DNA of 64,000 nucleotides from Epiperipatus broadwayi (Eukaryota; Onychophora; Udeonychophora; Euonychophora; Peripatidae), in NCBI GenBank assembly GCA_028023455.1, contig JAQFVV010000012.1:10826499-10890498 (forward strand), read 5' to 3'. Of the stretch, positions 60,601-64,000 are shown piece by piece. Below the pieces are notes generated by a model that worked only from the letters and a program-made list of their open reading frames with translations, did no database searches and had not been told where the DNA came from. Within the stretch, counting starts at the first letter, position 1. The number at the start of each line of letters is the position of its first letter. The position numbers and the translations under genes were made by a program.

Positions 60601-62081
60601 AGCATAAAACCATGAATAAATTTTTAATAGGGTGCAAACTAACATCAGATGATTGTGAAGCATTAACAACAAGTGCACTAAAGAGCATTACCCCTAACTT
60701 CATCACTACTGTTAGCTTCTTTATATTTTTTTAAATAATTTTTCAATGTATATCCGATCTTCCAAATCATACACCCATTTCTTGCATTTGATTCTACACC
60801 TTTTTCTGCTCTCATTTATTTCATCAAAAGAAAGCAGATTAAATCTTTCCTCCTTTCTGCACATCTCATTGATTAATTCATCTCACATATATAAAAACCA
60901 CAAACGATAAGAATTGAAACACTACTAGAAAAATTTGCAGTTAAGATGTTCTTGTCACTAACTTAATAATTGTTCTAAAAAAAGCGTTCTTTTTAAAGAA
61001 TATTATTTTGGTTGAACTTAAGTTAAATGAAGAATATGTTTCTAAATGGCTTATCTTGCATTATAAAATAAAGAGATTAAAAAGAAACCACTAATCATCA
61101 CACGATCACCATTTTTTTTAGGCTTACTGTATGGAGAATTTAGCAACTTTGTAAAAAGAAACTACTGATACTGGTTAATGAATAAACAACTGTCATTGAA
61201 TGTAAAAGTTAAATTATTTAAAGTCAAATAGTTATAACTGCTTTAGTAATAGAGTTGGAAATAGTAATAAGGAGATCTTTTAATGAAATAAAATTTAAGA
61301 AATCCTGAATAGATTTTTCAAAAAAAATCACATGGTTTAAAGTTTGGTACTTTAAATCAGCCAACATTGATTTAAATAAAATCAGTTTAGCTTAATAATA
61401 ATTTAGTATAAAAATCCATAGAATTGGTGAATCTGGAAGGGATAATTCTAATATCATTGAGCAAAATTTAATTATTTTTTTAAAAATATCATTGATTAAA
61501 ACATTCTTTCCTTTGCAAATGACTTGTAGCCACTGTCTATATATAAAGATAAGAAAAACTAGGCATGATAGCAGTTTGAAATAATTATAAATTAAAATCA
61601 GCTAAGAAGTTTAGGGCAGTAATAAAAAACAGATGTGAGAATTAAAGGTTCCTGGTTTGAAACTCAATCAATCACTTCTGGGAAATAAATGTTAAATAAC
61701 CTGCCAAGCAAGAAGCAAACACTATTACTATTATTTTTAAAATTAAAGAAAATCATTGCCAGATATAAAAATTGAAAATTTTAACCACTGGATTAATACT
61801 TAGCTATTTTTCTAATGCTATTACTTGAATGTCACTCACACCATTCTTTAAAGTGATTTAATTTTATTACACAAAATTACTTAAATATATTTTTTTCTAA
61901 GTCATATTCATAGAAACATGAAATTTTTTCATTTTACTAAATAAGAGCATTTCTAAAATATTGGCAAATAGTACTTACTAGCCATTAGCAACACATTCTA
62001 TCCTGACATTATTACCAGCTAGTGGTGCTTCGGGAAACATTTTAGGGAATGCTGTTTGAATCAGTAACTGTCCAAAGCTCT
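3452..62081 (-). CDS. Cont: Contactin-like Ig/FNIII cell-adhesion protein, partial (8 internal exons)
   Basis: Contactins are extracellular adhesion proteins with six Ig domains followed by four FNIII domains, usually GPI-anchored. In insects they act in septate junctions with neuroglian and neurexin IV; in vertebrates they act in neurons and at paranodes (family knowledge). Exons in transcript order: 62081-61979, 56039-55855, 37345-37064, 28369-28091, 24144-23978, 20800-20662, 16908-16750, 3675-3452. All have AG acceptors and GT donors, and the reading frame stays open across every junction. Domain order is Ig3, Ig4, Ig5, Ig6, FNIII-1, then the start of FNIII-2. Diagnostic strings are SMAPSF before Ig5, [10 protein letters not shown] in Ig6, GPPGPP at the Ig6/FNIII-1 junction and DKPY...GGGGGK before FNIII-2. 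These match contactins better than neuroglian, Dscam or sidekick. Signal peptide, Ig1-2, FNIII-3/4 and anchor are beyond the window edges, so GPI attachment cannot be checked. The largest intron (18.5 kb) holds the RTE LINE and the Tigger remnant. Confidence 0.93.
4963..5822 (+). repeat. Two diverged tandem units inside the 1.8-kb insertion
   Basis: Unit 1 (about 4963-5323) and unit 2 (about 5324-5822) share the same series of landmarks: ggggttaaaataaatg, cccaaaaaa.ctgttt, a run of A, ttcaaac.aaatataaata, a G-run followed by a C-run near ccccca, caaaagttactttt and ataattg..atta. Unit 2 is longer because of the tRNA-like insertion. The start of a third unit may be present at 5810-5850. Confidence 0.65.
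5583..5691 (-). mobile_element. tRNA-like retroposon (SINE or tRNA pseudogene) with 17-bp target duplication
   Basis: A GC-rich island of about 109 bp is flanked by the perfect direct repeat atacaaaagttactttt (5566-5582 and 5692-5708). Read on the minus strand it has an A-box-like ttagccgggagg, a stem-loop around gccttgcaagc that resembles an anticodon arm, a B-box-like ggtttgcgtcc and an A-rich 3' end. That is the structure of a reverse-transcribed tRNA or a tRNA-derived SINE head mobilised by a LINE. The B box departs from consensus, so it is probably not an active pol III gene. Confidence 0.72.
6757..9690. other. Intron, AT-rich, nothing assigned
   Basis: Mostly AT-rich simple sequence. 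A less AT-rich patch at about 8520-8960 has a weak minus-strand B-box-like motif (gggttcaattgc near 8852), which may be the remnant of another tRNA-derived repeat. The evidence is too thin to name it. Confidence 0.4.
9690..10060 (-). repeat. SINE-like copy with B-box and CTAGGTGGC motif
   Basis: On the minus strand a perfect B-box-like ggttcgattcc (within about 10033-10047) is followed by cggtcaacgc, then, about 55 bases on, by acactaggtggcagcac, then a body down to about 9690. The mix of a pol III B box and a conserved-looking short body suggests a tRNA-derived SINE. No clear A box or target duplication was found. The open frame across it (9775-10026) is not thought to be coding. Confidence 0.4.
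10061..12500. other. Intron, unassigned
   Basis: AT-rich filler. Patches at 11290-11530 and 12120-12420 are less AT-rich and look like old repeat copies. I could not match them to a family or to another copy inside the window. Confidence 0.35.
12535..13095. repeat. Inverted pair of a B-box/hairpin repeat family (family S)
   Basis: The arm at about 12569-12653 is the reverse complement of about 12994-13088. Both carry atcagtgttatgagatagag, gaaagtctgtg and atatattacat in the plus orientation of the right arm. Related copies occur at 19647-19830, 58316-58460, 59228-59325, 62460-62600 and 62935-63075. The full family version ends with ggttcaaatcc, a pol III B-box match, and has tgagatagagtgg, which could be a diverged A box. 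The loop (12654-12993) holds about 340 bp of unassigned, less AT-rich DNA. Confidence 0.65.
13100..16749. other. Intron, unassigned, with a small tandem duplication
   Basis: Sequences at about 14545-14650 and 14650-14745 are a diverged direct duplication of about 100 bp (both contain gtatagaatta.ataaaaatgta). A mixed-composition patch at 14220-14475 contains an open minus-strand frame of 80 codons, but I recognise no domain in it. 15200-15640 is another less AT-rich stretch without an assignment. Confidence 0.4.
16750..16908 (-). CDS. Cont: Contactin exon: first half of FNIII-1
   Basis: This 159-bp exon is phase 1 at both ends. It opens [14 protein letters not shown], the conserved Ig6-to-FNIII linker of contactins, followed by [13 protein letters not shown] (FNIII core Trp) and [20 protein letters not shown]. 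The acceptor is tttattttcAG and the donor gtaagtga. The WxDGxxNGxxIxxYxIExR layout is standard for contactin FNIII-1. Confidence 0.94.
16909..18430. other. Intron, unassigned
   Basis: AT-rich with pyrimidine-rich stretches at 17140-17320. No splice-bounded open frame and no repeat with a second copy in the window was found. Confidence 0.4.
18440..19010 (+). pseudogene. Decayed LINE reverse-transcriptase fragment (RTE/BovB-like C-terminal part)
   Basis: Several frames on the plus strand, broken by stops and indels, give a familiar order of motifs: [11 protein letters not shown], then [18 protein letters not shown], where KYSDNT replaces the catalytic YADD box. These are followed by [18 protein letters not shown] (the family's xFxFLGSxI region), KALKRSLVV and finally [10 protein letters not shown]. 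This matches the end of the RT domain and the region after it in RTE/BovB-type LINEs. It lacks endonuclease and N-terminal RT, as expected for a 5'-truncated copy. It is far more decayed than the LINE at 40181 and clearly different from it in sequence. Confidence 0.72.
19011..19633. other. Intron, unassigned
   Basis: AT-rich. The plus-strand open frame at 19009-19233 begins near the end of the LINE fossil, but I see no domain in it. Confidence 0.35.
19647..19830 (-). mobile_element. 184-bp retroposon (family S) with 13-bp target duplication
   Basis: The perfect direct repeat ttgatgtattttt (19634-19646 and 19831-19843) flanks it. On the minus strand it begins with a hairpin whose arms (19783-19830 and 19725-19772) share tgtgtgatcaggtgggtcag and tgctgacc. 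Then come gaaaagtctgagtttgaatcc (B-box-like core gtttgaatcc) and a second small hairpin around tgcaggtttatgcctg. The duplication length fits LINE-mediated insertion, so I favour a tRNA-derived SINE with a palindromic 5' end. Confidence 0.7.
19844..20661. other. Intron, nothing seen
   Basis: AT-rich sequence without recognisable elements up to the donor of the Ig6 exon. Confidence 0.4.
20662..20800 (-). CDS. Cont: Contactin exon: second half of Ig6
   Basis: This 139-bp exon runs from phase 0 to phase 1. It encodes [20 protein letters not shown], then [12 protein letters not shown] (second Ig6 cysteine), ending SDAALTVVG. The acceptor is aatctttttcAG and the donor gtaagttt. NVS is a potential glycosylation site. 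With the previous exon it gives a full Ig6 domain interrupted by a 3.2-kb intron. Confidence 0.92.
20801..23977. other. Intron 3.2 kb with one repeat hairpin
   Basis: About 21010-21130 is a short hairpin of family T: gcaaaactctccatatggta at its left end is matched, inverted, by ctactgtatggagagtt at about 21114-21130. The centre resembles a shortened copy of the units at 37.8 and 57.6 kb. The rest is AT-rich with several A and T runs and no assignable feature. Confidence 0.55.
23978..24144 (-). CDS. Cont: Contactin exon: first half of Ig6
   Basis: This 167-bp exon enters in phase 1 and leaves in phase 0. It encodes [28 protein letters not shown] (first Ig6 cysteine) and [15 protein letters not shown], ending DKFQQ. 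The string DPALDLT-x-x-W is characteristic of contactin Ig6 and is closer to the vertebrate form than to what I recall of the fly protein. NNT is a potential glycosylation site. The donor is CAG/gtattt; the acceptor tttttatAG is weak in pyrimidines but in the right place. Confidence 0.93.
24145..26995. other. Intron, partly less AT-rich, unassigned
   Basis: 24340-24540 and 25290-25860 have a more balanced composition than their surroundings and probably derive from old mobile elements. No protein motif on either strand was recognised. The remainder is AT-rich. Confidence 0.35.
26996..27658. mobile_element. Large palindromic element with tRNA-like centre and 42-bp tandem units
   Basis: The left arm (about 26996-27266) and right arm (about 27323-27658) are reverse complements outward to ggactatttcc...ctaat / attac...ggaaatagtcc. 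A loop of about 56 bp separates them. The plus strand of loop plus inner right arm reads like a tRNA: D-arm/A-box ggctcagttggttagagc, then B-box ggttcgaatcc. The arms include tandem 42-bp units (unit core taatatcacagcaaacaggt): two in the left arm, three full and one partial in the right. The structure is a foldback element built around a tRNA-derived SINE head. No protein is encoded. Confidence 0.75.
27659..28090. other. Intron between palindrome and Ig5 exon
   Basis: AT-rich; only the Ig5 donor at its right end is functional as far as I can see. Confidence 0.4.
28091..28369 (-). CDS. Cont: Contactin exon: complete Ig5
   Basis: This 279-bp exon (93 codons) is also symmetric phase 1-1. It starts [11 protein letters not shown] and contains [19 protein letters not shown] (first cysteine and core Trp), [12 protein letters not shown] and [14 protein letters not shown] (second cysteine), ending VLIVR. 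NAT is a potential N-glycosylation site. The PEAAPKP motif is shared by insect and vertebrate contactin Ig5. The acceptor follows tatttaaatAG and the donor is gtaagg. The in-frame ATG near its 5' end is internal to the protein, not a start. Confidence 0.95.
28370..29624. other. Intron, nothing assigned
   Basis: AT-rich with a short (TA)n run near 28930-28943 and no visible genes or repeats shared within the window. Confidence 0.4.
29625..30016 (-). repeat. Candidate 3' LTR of the gypsy element
   Basis: On the minus strand a purine-rich tract (agtgaagggaaggcgg) is followed by TG at 30016; a matching CA end is at 29626-29625 (ccgaca). That gives an LTR of about 392 bp. There is no second LTR to compare, so both edges are inferred from the polypurine tract and the TG...CA rule only. 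Confidence 0.42.
30560..31210 (-). pseudogene. Ty3/gypsy integrase fragments
   Basis: Scattered frames show the integrase order. [11 protein letters not shown] gives the two His of the HHCC finger. [14 protein letters not shown] and [20 protein letters not shown] give the WP-x(2)-IE and C-x-x-C region, with the second Cys now Tyr. [16 protein letters not shown] corresponds to the loop before the second catalytic Asp. [17 protein letters not shown] corresponds to the YHP-x-x-NG-x-x-E-x-x-x-x-x-x-K segment, where the catalytic Glu is replaced by Lys. Several stops and frameshifts separate these pieces. Confidence 0.78.
31470..31800 (-). pseudogene. Ty3/gypsy RNase H fragment
   Basis: The open stretch at 31473-31727 reads [20 protein letters not shown], the conserved gypsy segment in which a pre-existing Tyr-Ser and an Asp/Glu-Ala-Leu-Ala-Ile-Val helix lead into FHQYVYE. 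Just after it, INCPLVLIF corresponds to the family's TDHKPL region with key residues lost. Upstream sequence to about 31800 is out of frame but keeps a trace of the domain start. It is not functional. Confidence 0.78.
31831..37063. other. Intron, very AT-rich, nothing assigned
   Basis: Dominated by AT-rich sequence with (TA)n runs around 33240-33290 and long A or T tracts at 35280, 35430 and 35650. A patch at 35930-36000 vaguely resembles family T (cagaaactaatctgggg). No exon-like frames were found. Confidence 0.4.
37064..37345 (-). CDS. Cont: Contactin exon: complete Ig4
   Basis: This 282-bp exon is exactly 94 codons and phase 1 at both ends, so it is a symmetric whole-domain module. It reads [22 protein letters not shown] (first cysteine), YIWYKN (core Trp) and [13 protein letters not shown] (second cysteine), ending SSAQLKVI. 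The PLxDMIxD and SSAQL strings are typical of invertebrate contactin Ig4. The acceptor is ttactgttacAG and the donor gtaagatt. A weaker GT seven bases earlier was not used, because the chosen donor gives Ser-Met-Ala-Pro at the next junction, as expected in contactins. The exon sits 3' of the largest intron of the locus. Confidence 0.94.
37738..38435. repeat. Family T repeat: inverted pair around a shared middle segment
   Basis: A plus-oriented copy (37738-37980) starts aaaccactaaacat and contains aaaactctccata and cagtgaggaaccttggatc. A minus-oriented copy (about 38215-38435) has the same landmarks reversed. Between them, 37985-38200 holds cctccagaagcccacctt and ataaccatagccaccacta, which recurs at 57352-57540. 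The terminal inverted sequence (caaaactctccata) and lack of a coherent protein suggest a non-autonomous DNA element or composite MITE. Confidence 0.65.
39660..39882. repeat. Hairpin repeat with two internal tandem units
   Basis: The left arm, about 39668-39705 (tataaagagcttgcaaataa, ctcttaacaa), is matched inverted by about 39835-39880. Inside, two units of about 57 bp repeat the pattern cagtagcagaaac, ctggg and atattctacaaag. It lies within the skewed block and is non-coding. Confidence 0.6.
40181..40525 (+). promoter_or_regulatory. 5' untranslated region / presumed internal promoter of the LINE
   Basis: This segment is inside the target duplications and ahead of the first ATG (40526). It is clearly less AT-rich than the surrounding intron and holds short inverted pieces such as tatgtttattcatatag near 40370. 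LINE 5' regions usually carry an internal promoter; no specific motif proves it here. Confidence 0.45.
40526..42847 (+). CDS. LINE ORF: APE-type endonuclease and reverse transcriptase (N-terminal 750 residues intact)
   Basis: This enzyme nicks target DNA and reverse-transcribes the element's RNA at the nick. Endonuclease motifs are GTYNCRSL (Asn63), IIGLCEVRR (Glu92), [15 protein letters not shown] (Asp and Asn), WTWKHPN, LDYILTN and the catalytic SDHR. Reverse transcriptase motifs follow: [43 protein letters not shown] (first catalytic Asp), [10 protein letters not shown] and FADD at residues 742-745 (catalytic pair). Starts at 40526, 40556 or 40685 are possible; the last begins just before the endonuclease and is the most conservative. 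The frame runs off into an unrelated tail after about residue 766 because of a frameshift. All catalytic residues seen are present, so the lesion is downstream of the active sites. Confidence 0.93.
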   Translation: MIKIFPNYTIMTEKNKAWPLIPGGCKVTNQGSGWWPKAEGAKNILEADPGCHLMTTFYLGTYNCRSLSSEGRLQELEEELSYIKWDIIGLCEVRRKGEETIDLKSGHMLYYKGTNIGNTSGVGFIINKKWKNNIVEIDGVSDRVARLVIQLNSRYQMQIIQVYAPTSSHSDEVVEDFYMDVQKAFDQSKQHFKIVMGDFNARIGKQMKDESVVGNFGYGNRNERGHRLVEFAEKEKLYIMNSFFEKNVRRKWTWKHPNEGTAELDYILTNRKYIFQDCNVLNKFNTGSDHRLVRGKIHVNVKLERQKLLRKTIFTVDIPNLQKHSNEFKLELTNRFQVLVDFEHDSDLNEINMKITDTLLKTATKIAGRKKQQLTNKISTETRELMKKRRNMKICKNDALKRIEYLEFCKMVRKRVENDIRKYNCELARKVVEENKSLKNVKQHFGIGRKFISAIRKKDGIITKKRDDIMKLVEDFYQELYSNKEQVPPISITSSKLPRILNEEVRNAIKCMKKGKAPGNDGIIIDILKEAGEETEKILAKLYTKCLNDKDVPDDWKNAVIILIFKKGDKEDIRNYRPISLLSVLYKIFTKIITTRLQRTLDFHQPREQAGFKSGFSTVDHIQVLREVIERTNEYELSLCFGFVDYEKAFDSINISSVIKALDHQGIDPGYCHILKNIYKNATATIRLHNDTGKVNIEKGVRQGDSISPKLFTAVLQEVFCGLKWETKGVKVNGDYLSHLDFADDVVVFANNASKLQEMLQELSDESRTKDKC
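42826..43505 (+). pseudogene. LINE ORF, C-terminal part in the next frame after a frameshift
   Basis: The meaningful part begins at [14 protein letters not shown] (the segment after the RT palm), continues with [23 protein letters not shown] and [17 protein letters not shown], then [18 protein letters not shown] and [10 protein letters not shown], and ends at the natural stop just before the GAT repeat. These are standard RTE C-terminal motifs (thumb and a basic tail). An open frame extends back to 42765 but codes nonsense there. The break, around 42821-42835, could be a true deletion or an assembly error, because both sides are otherwise clean. Confidence 0.88.
43502..43519 (+). repeat. (GAT)n 3' tail of the LINE
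   Basis: The sequence ttgataatgatgatgatg directly follows the stop codon region and ends at the target duplication. A short microsatellite tail is usual for RTE elements. Confidence 0.8.
45846..45905 (+). promoter_or_regulatory. Possible CCAAT/TATA promoter
   Basis: The sequence aaccaatcaga is followed 21 bases later by ggtatataaatgtatgctc, with a pyrimidine-rich possible start region at 45886-45905. The spacing is plausible for a pol II promoter or an LTR promoter on the plus strand. No transcript evidence is available. Confidence 0.3.
49020..49075 (+). terminator. Possible polyadenylation site
   Basis: AATAAA at 49025-49030 is followed about 30 bases on by a GT-rich region (gtctgtgttattttgattg). 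Two Pumilio-like TGTANATA motifs lie just upstream. The arrangement resembles the 3' end of a plus-strand mRNA. Confidence 0.3.
49076..51563. other. Intron, unassigned
   Basis: AT-rich with long A and T runs and (ATT)n-like microsatellite around 49335-49370. Nothing coding is recognised. Confidence 0.4.
51564..52732 (+). mobile_element. Tigger/pogo-like DNA transposon remnant
   Basis: Terminal inverted repeats cacctgggtct are at 51564-51574 and, inverted, at 52722-52732, each flanked by TA (51562-51563, 52733-52734). TA targets and a TIR running into tttta.gcga are typical of pogo/Tigger elements. At 1,169 bp it is shorter than an autonomous Tigger; it keeps only the end of the transposase gene, so most of the DDE domain has been deleted. 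Subterminal cgcgcaaac/cgcgc motifs may be transposase-binding remnants. Confidence 0.72.
52100..52396 (+). pseudogene. C-terminal fragment of a Tigger-like transposase
   Basis: The frame from 52100 reads [20 protein letters not shown], then [22 protein letters not shown], ending in a Ser-rich tail and a stop at 52394. In Tigger transposases a similar helical segment (xxLA-x-x-F-x-x-x-D-x-N-x-E-x(2)-x-K-x-x-R) follows the DDE domain. A TGA at 52097-52099 breaks the link to PFTSKMI just upstream. No catalytic residues remain. Confidence 0.65.
52735..53912. other. Intron, AT-rich, nothing assigned
   Basis: AT-rich with A-tracts. There is no second copy within the window for any stretch I compared. 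Confidence 0.4.
53913..54139. repeat. Small foldback element with internal duplication
   Basis: The left arm (53913-53990) and right arm (about 54063-54139) are near-perfect inverted repeats (taatatttactaaggcaat / attgccttagtaaatatta). A second copy of the inner left arm (gttaaaaatg..aaggta.ggacctctacaggtc) at about 54021-54053 lies between them. Low decay between arms suggests a fairly recent or conversion-maintained hairpin. It is non-coding and resembles a MITE. Confidence 0.7.
54140..55854. other. Intron, AT-rich, nothing assigned
   Basis: AT-rich. It includes a short direct duplication at about 54426-54487 (tctaataattaataatgtta and its near copy). Confidence 0.4.
55855..56039 (-). CDS. 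Cont: Contactin exon: second half of Ig3
   Basis: This 185-bp exon completes the split Tyr codon and reads [11 protein letters not shown], then [12 protein letters not shown] and [12 protein letters not shown]. That supplies the Ig core tryptophan, the D-x-G-x-Y-x-C motif and the second Ig3 cysteine. NWT is a potential N-glycosylation site. The acceptor is a C/T-rich tract ending taatttAG; the donor is gtaaat, leaving one base (phase 1). It joins in frame to the upstream exon across a 5.9-kb intron, and the halves together form one complete Ig domain. Confidence 0.92.
56040..57171. other. Intron, AT-rich, nothing assigned
   Basis: AT-rich sequence with long A and T tracts at 56610-56680 and no features with support. 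Confidence 0.4.
57172..57900. repeat. Family T repeat cluster (direct and inverted units)
   Basis: Core unit copies on the plus strand lie at 57172-57345 and about 57585-57775 (caaaactctccatacagtag, ccctatctagtgcctactc, tcatcagtgagga). The middle segment is at 57352-57540; an inverted copy of its start is at 57780-57895 (gctgctggagggttgcatt). The pattern repeats what is seen at 37738-38435 in a different order. A plus-strand frame at 57569-57778 is open in this copy, but the equivalent frame at 37.8 kb has stops, so it is not considered a gene. Confidence 0.65.
58316..58460 (+). repeat. Family S copy
   Basis: It contains gtatcagtgttattagatag, gtgtgaaagtctgtgc and accctatatattacat, and ends with a small hairpin cacaggtatataacaagcctgtg. 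It is collinear with 12994-13088 and matches 12535-12653 in reverse. No target duplication was identified. Confidence 0.65.
59228..59325. repeat. Family S-related hairpin
   Basis: The arms at about 59230-59263 and 59287-59323 are inverted repeats (aattataagggacttgaact, and the inverse of gaattcaagtctcttataatt). They share gaaagtctg and the gttcaa-type motif with family S, but the copy is reduced to a stem of about 35 bp with a 23-bp loop. Confidence 0.6.
60230..60880 (-). other. Unrecognised coding-like patch
   Basis: The composition is less AT-rich than the flanks. Minus-strand fragments read like protein: [19 protein letters not shown] near 60850-60795 and [19 protein letters not shown] near 60465-60405. 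Stops and frame changes separate them. I cannot name a family. It may be a decayed retrocopy or transposase remnant. No splice sites join the pieces convincingly. Confidence 0.25.
60881..61978. other. Intron with a family T fragment
   Basis: At 61086-61140, aaccactaatcatcacacga followed by cttactgtatggagaattt is a short, internally deleted family T copy. The rest is AT-rich without assignable features, ending at the Ig3 donor. Confidence 0.45.
61979..62081 (-). CDS. Cont: Contactin exon: first half of Ig3
   Basis: This 103-bp exon encodes ESFGQLLIQ, then [20 protein letters not shown], ending two bases into the last Tyr codon. RIEC carries the first Ig3 cysteine. The acceptor reads tttatgtAG and the donor is a consensus gtaagtac. 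It enters in phase 1, so the preceding exon, outside this window, must end with one base (probably G, giving Glu). It is the most 5' exon I can find. The acceptor has two alternative AGs two and four bases further in, but only the chosen one keeps a contactin-like frame. Confidence 0.88.
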
Positions 62082-62459
62082 CTACATAAACAAATATATA
62101 TATATATATAACTATATAAGTAATGTAAATTATATTAGAAAATGCAATTATAAATTATGTTAGTTCACATTTTCATAAAGGCTTTCATAACATTCACAGA
62201 ATGTCTATTTGTTCTATCAATGGCTTGACAATAATTGATGCTTCATTCTGTTTTGTTCAAACATCCTCAGATTTAACTAGAACAGTAATTAAATCATAAA
62301 TAACAAAGCATCAAGTATTATTTACCAATCAAGAAAACATCTCAGTGAATATTAATTAAATTCATGAAATCTGATTATTAAATATTTAAAAAACTATGTA
62401 TTACTTAATCACACACACACAAAAAAACTTATCTGTGCAATTACTACAGAACTTTGAAA

Positions 62460-62600
62460 AATAGAAACAATGTGTGTGGTCTCATGTGTATTGACTGTAT
62501 AATATGGAGTGAATGACTAAAGGGAGCTTAAAAATCTGGGTTCAAATCCCCTCTAATTATATCTAGCTTAAATGACATATATTATATATGTATTTAAATA
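62460..62600 (+). repeat. Family S copy with intact B box (1 of 2)
   Basis: It begins gtgtgtggtctcatgtgtat and contains gtgaatgactaaagggagct, the pol III B-box match gggttcaaatcccctctaat, and ends near atatatgtatttaaatatta. It is collinear with 62935-63075, about 475 bp downstream. Confidence 0.65.
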
Positions 62601-62934
62601 TTACATTTTCAGTCTGTATTCTGCCCATTCCTTGTCTGTGTATTTAAATGAGCTTAAGGTTCTATATATTAGGGGTCACATAAAATTACGGTCAAAATGG
62701 GTATGACACAACAGAAATGACAAACAATGGCTTTGAATATGTCATCAGATCTTCAATATGGATGGCAAAAGAATTGGAAGAGTGAAGAAGACGGAAGCGT
62801 GACCATTAAAGTTTGAAGACTTACTATCTTAATATAAACTGAGCACTGATTATATACATGTGAGAGAAGATGATCTGAACCAACTTATGTTGGTTCAGCA
62901 TGAAATACATATACTGAAAATCATTTATCTTTTT

Positions 62935-63075
62935 CACGTGTGTGGTCATGTGTATCAGTTGTATAAGATGAAGTGGATGACTAAAGGAAGCTTGAAAGTC
63001 TGGGTTCAAATCTCCTCTAATTACATTTAACTTAAAGTATATATACTATACATGTATTTAAATATTAAAAATAAT
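62935..63075 (+). repeat. Family S copy with intact B box (2 of 2)
   Basis: It is collinear with the copy at 62460-62600: gtgtgtggtcatgtgtatca, gactaaaggaagcttgaaag, gggttcaaatctcctctaat and catgtatttaaatatta. The shared right end suggests a duplicated segment or two insertions at similar AT-rich targets. Confidence 0.65.
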
Positions 63076-64000
63076 TTTAAAAATTAAAAGAATTAAATTT
63101 TACAACAGATGAAGCACTTAAAATATGCCAAATATATATCCATCACAAAATCATAATTATTTAATTCAATGCATCAATATCTGGGACTATAACAAGTAAA
63201 ATTGTATAGTAGAAATGAATATCTTTATTATCTAAAACAAAAAATATGTTTTCACCAAATAATATATTCATCTGTCTTAAAAAATCATATCCAAATTATT
63301 ATTATTATTTTTTGCATAATCCATCCTCATTTATCTTAAACTGCTTTAATTCTTAGTCAATGTAAATAGAAGTGAACTTACAGTTGTGATCTTCATTCAA
63401 CATTTCTTCACTTGAATATAGTTCCAGCAGTTAAAATTGAAAAAATGTAGGAACAATATGATAAAAGCTTTTGCATTTTTATGGACTGGAAGTTCACAAA
63501 ATAAGATCATTTCATAATGTACAAATGCGCATCATCATCATCATCATAATATGAATTAAATAAATAGATGACCGCAGTATCATCTGACATCGAGGAAAAA
63601 TAGTTCACTAATAGCTTATATATAAAATTAGAAACTAGTGAAGATATATAGATATTGCTCTCTATAACAAAATACAGATTTATGTCTGAAATAATATTAA
63701 CAATTGAGACTTACACAATAGTTACAGATCAAATATCTAAAAAAATATAAAAATCCAGAAAAAAAAATATAGTAAAAGTAAAAAAAAGCTTAAACATGAT
63801 ACAAAAACTGTCTTTTTATAAAATTTTTGTTTTAAAAAACAACTGCTTCTGCTTTAAAGATTAATTAGTTTTAAAAGAATTTTTATTTAGGGAGAATATT
63901 GGTTTTTTAATACATTAACTTTTTATAGTACATTGACTAAACAAGAGTCTATAATGTCACTACTGGGTTGATAGTGGATGATTTATGGAGATAATAATCC

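Larger units (their letters stand above)
62082..64000. other. Intron upstream of the first visible exon
   Basis: It contains a (TA)n run at about 62095-62109, two family S copies and a (CAT)n microsatellite at 63533-63546. I searched the minus strand for another Ig exon (end of Ig2) and found none with acceptable borders and frame. Confidence 0.5.

Noticed and set aside
63376-63440. A strong minus-strand donor (gtaagttc) after a possible short exon near 63380-63407
   Set aside because: Joined to the Ig3 exon in the required phase it creates a TAG stop, the piece is too short and it has no Ig2-like sequence.

Overview
The window is strongly AT-rich animal nuclear DNA, roughly three quarters A+T by eye. 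It has spliceosomal introns, many dead transposable elements and only one recognisable host gene. That gene lies on the minus strand and is a contactin-family (Ig/fibronectin III) cell-adhesion gene. Eight consecutive internal exons are visible. In transcript order they run from 62081 down to 3452 and encode the whole of Ig3, Ig4, Ig5, Ig6 and FNIII-1 and the first strand of FNIII-2. All eight have GT/AG borders and compatible reading phases. Their combined coding length is 1,538 bp; the seven complete introns run from about 3.2 to 18.5 kb. The 5' end (signal peptide, Ig1-2) and 3' end (remaining FNIII domains, membrane anchor) lie outside the window. The host is an invertebrate bilaterian. 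The exons resemble both insect and vertebrate contactins, and I cannot place the species; a chelicerate or a lophotrochozoan such as a mollusc would fit.

The rest is intronic. Readable elements from left to right are: a foldback element at 4131-6756, split by a roughly 1.8-kb insertion that itself carries a tRNA-like retroposon with a 17-bp target duplication; a SINE-like patch at 9.7-10.05 kb; an inverted pair of a B-box-bearing repeat at 12.5-13.1 kb; a decayed LINE reverse-transcriptase fragment at 18.4-19.0 kb; a 184-bp retroposon with 13-bp target duplications at 19.65 kb; a 660-bp palindrome with a tRNA-like centre at 27.0-27.66 kb; a truncated, decayed Ty3/gypsy element with a candidate 3' LTR at 29.6-31.8 kb; a terminal-inverted-repeat family at 37.7-38.4 and 57.2-57.9 kb; a near-intact RTE-type LINE at 40181-43519 with perfect 14-bp target duplications and one frameshift; a Tigger/pogo-like DNA transposon remnant at 51564-52732; and a small foldback at 53.9-54.1 kb.

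Two blocks stand out by base composition rather than by recognised domains. About 38.45-44.88 kb (outside the LINE) is C-rich and G-poor on the plus strand. About 44.93-49.07 kb is the reverse, and carries a CCAAT/TATA pair near its start and a poly(A)-signal cluster near its end. I saw no bacterial-type genes, CRISPR, operons or intact host RNA genes, and nothing I can honestly call a new biological system. The most useful leads are the nested foldback, the palindrome with the tRNA-like core, the two skewed blocks and the shared short-repeat families.
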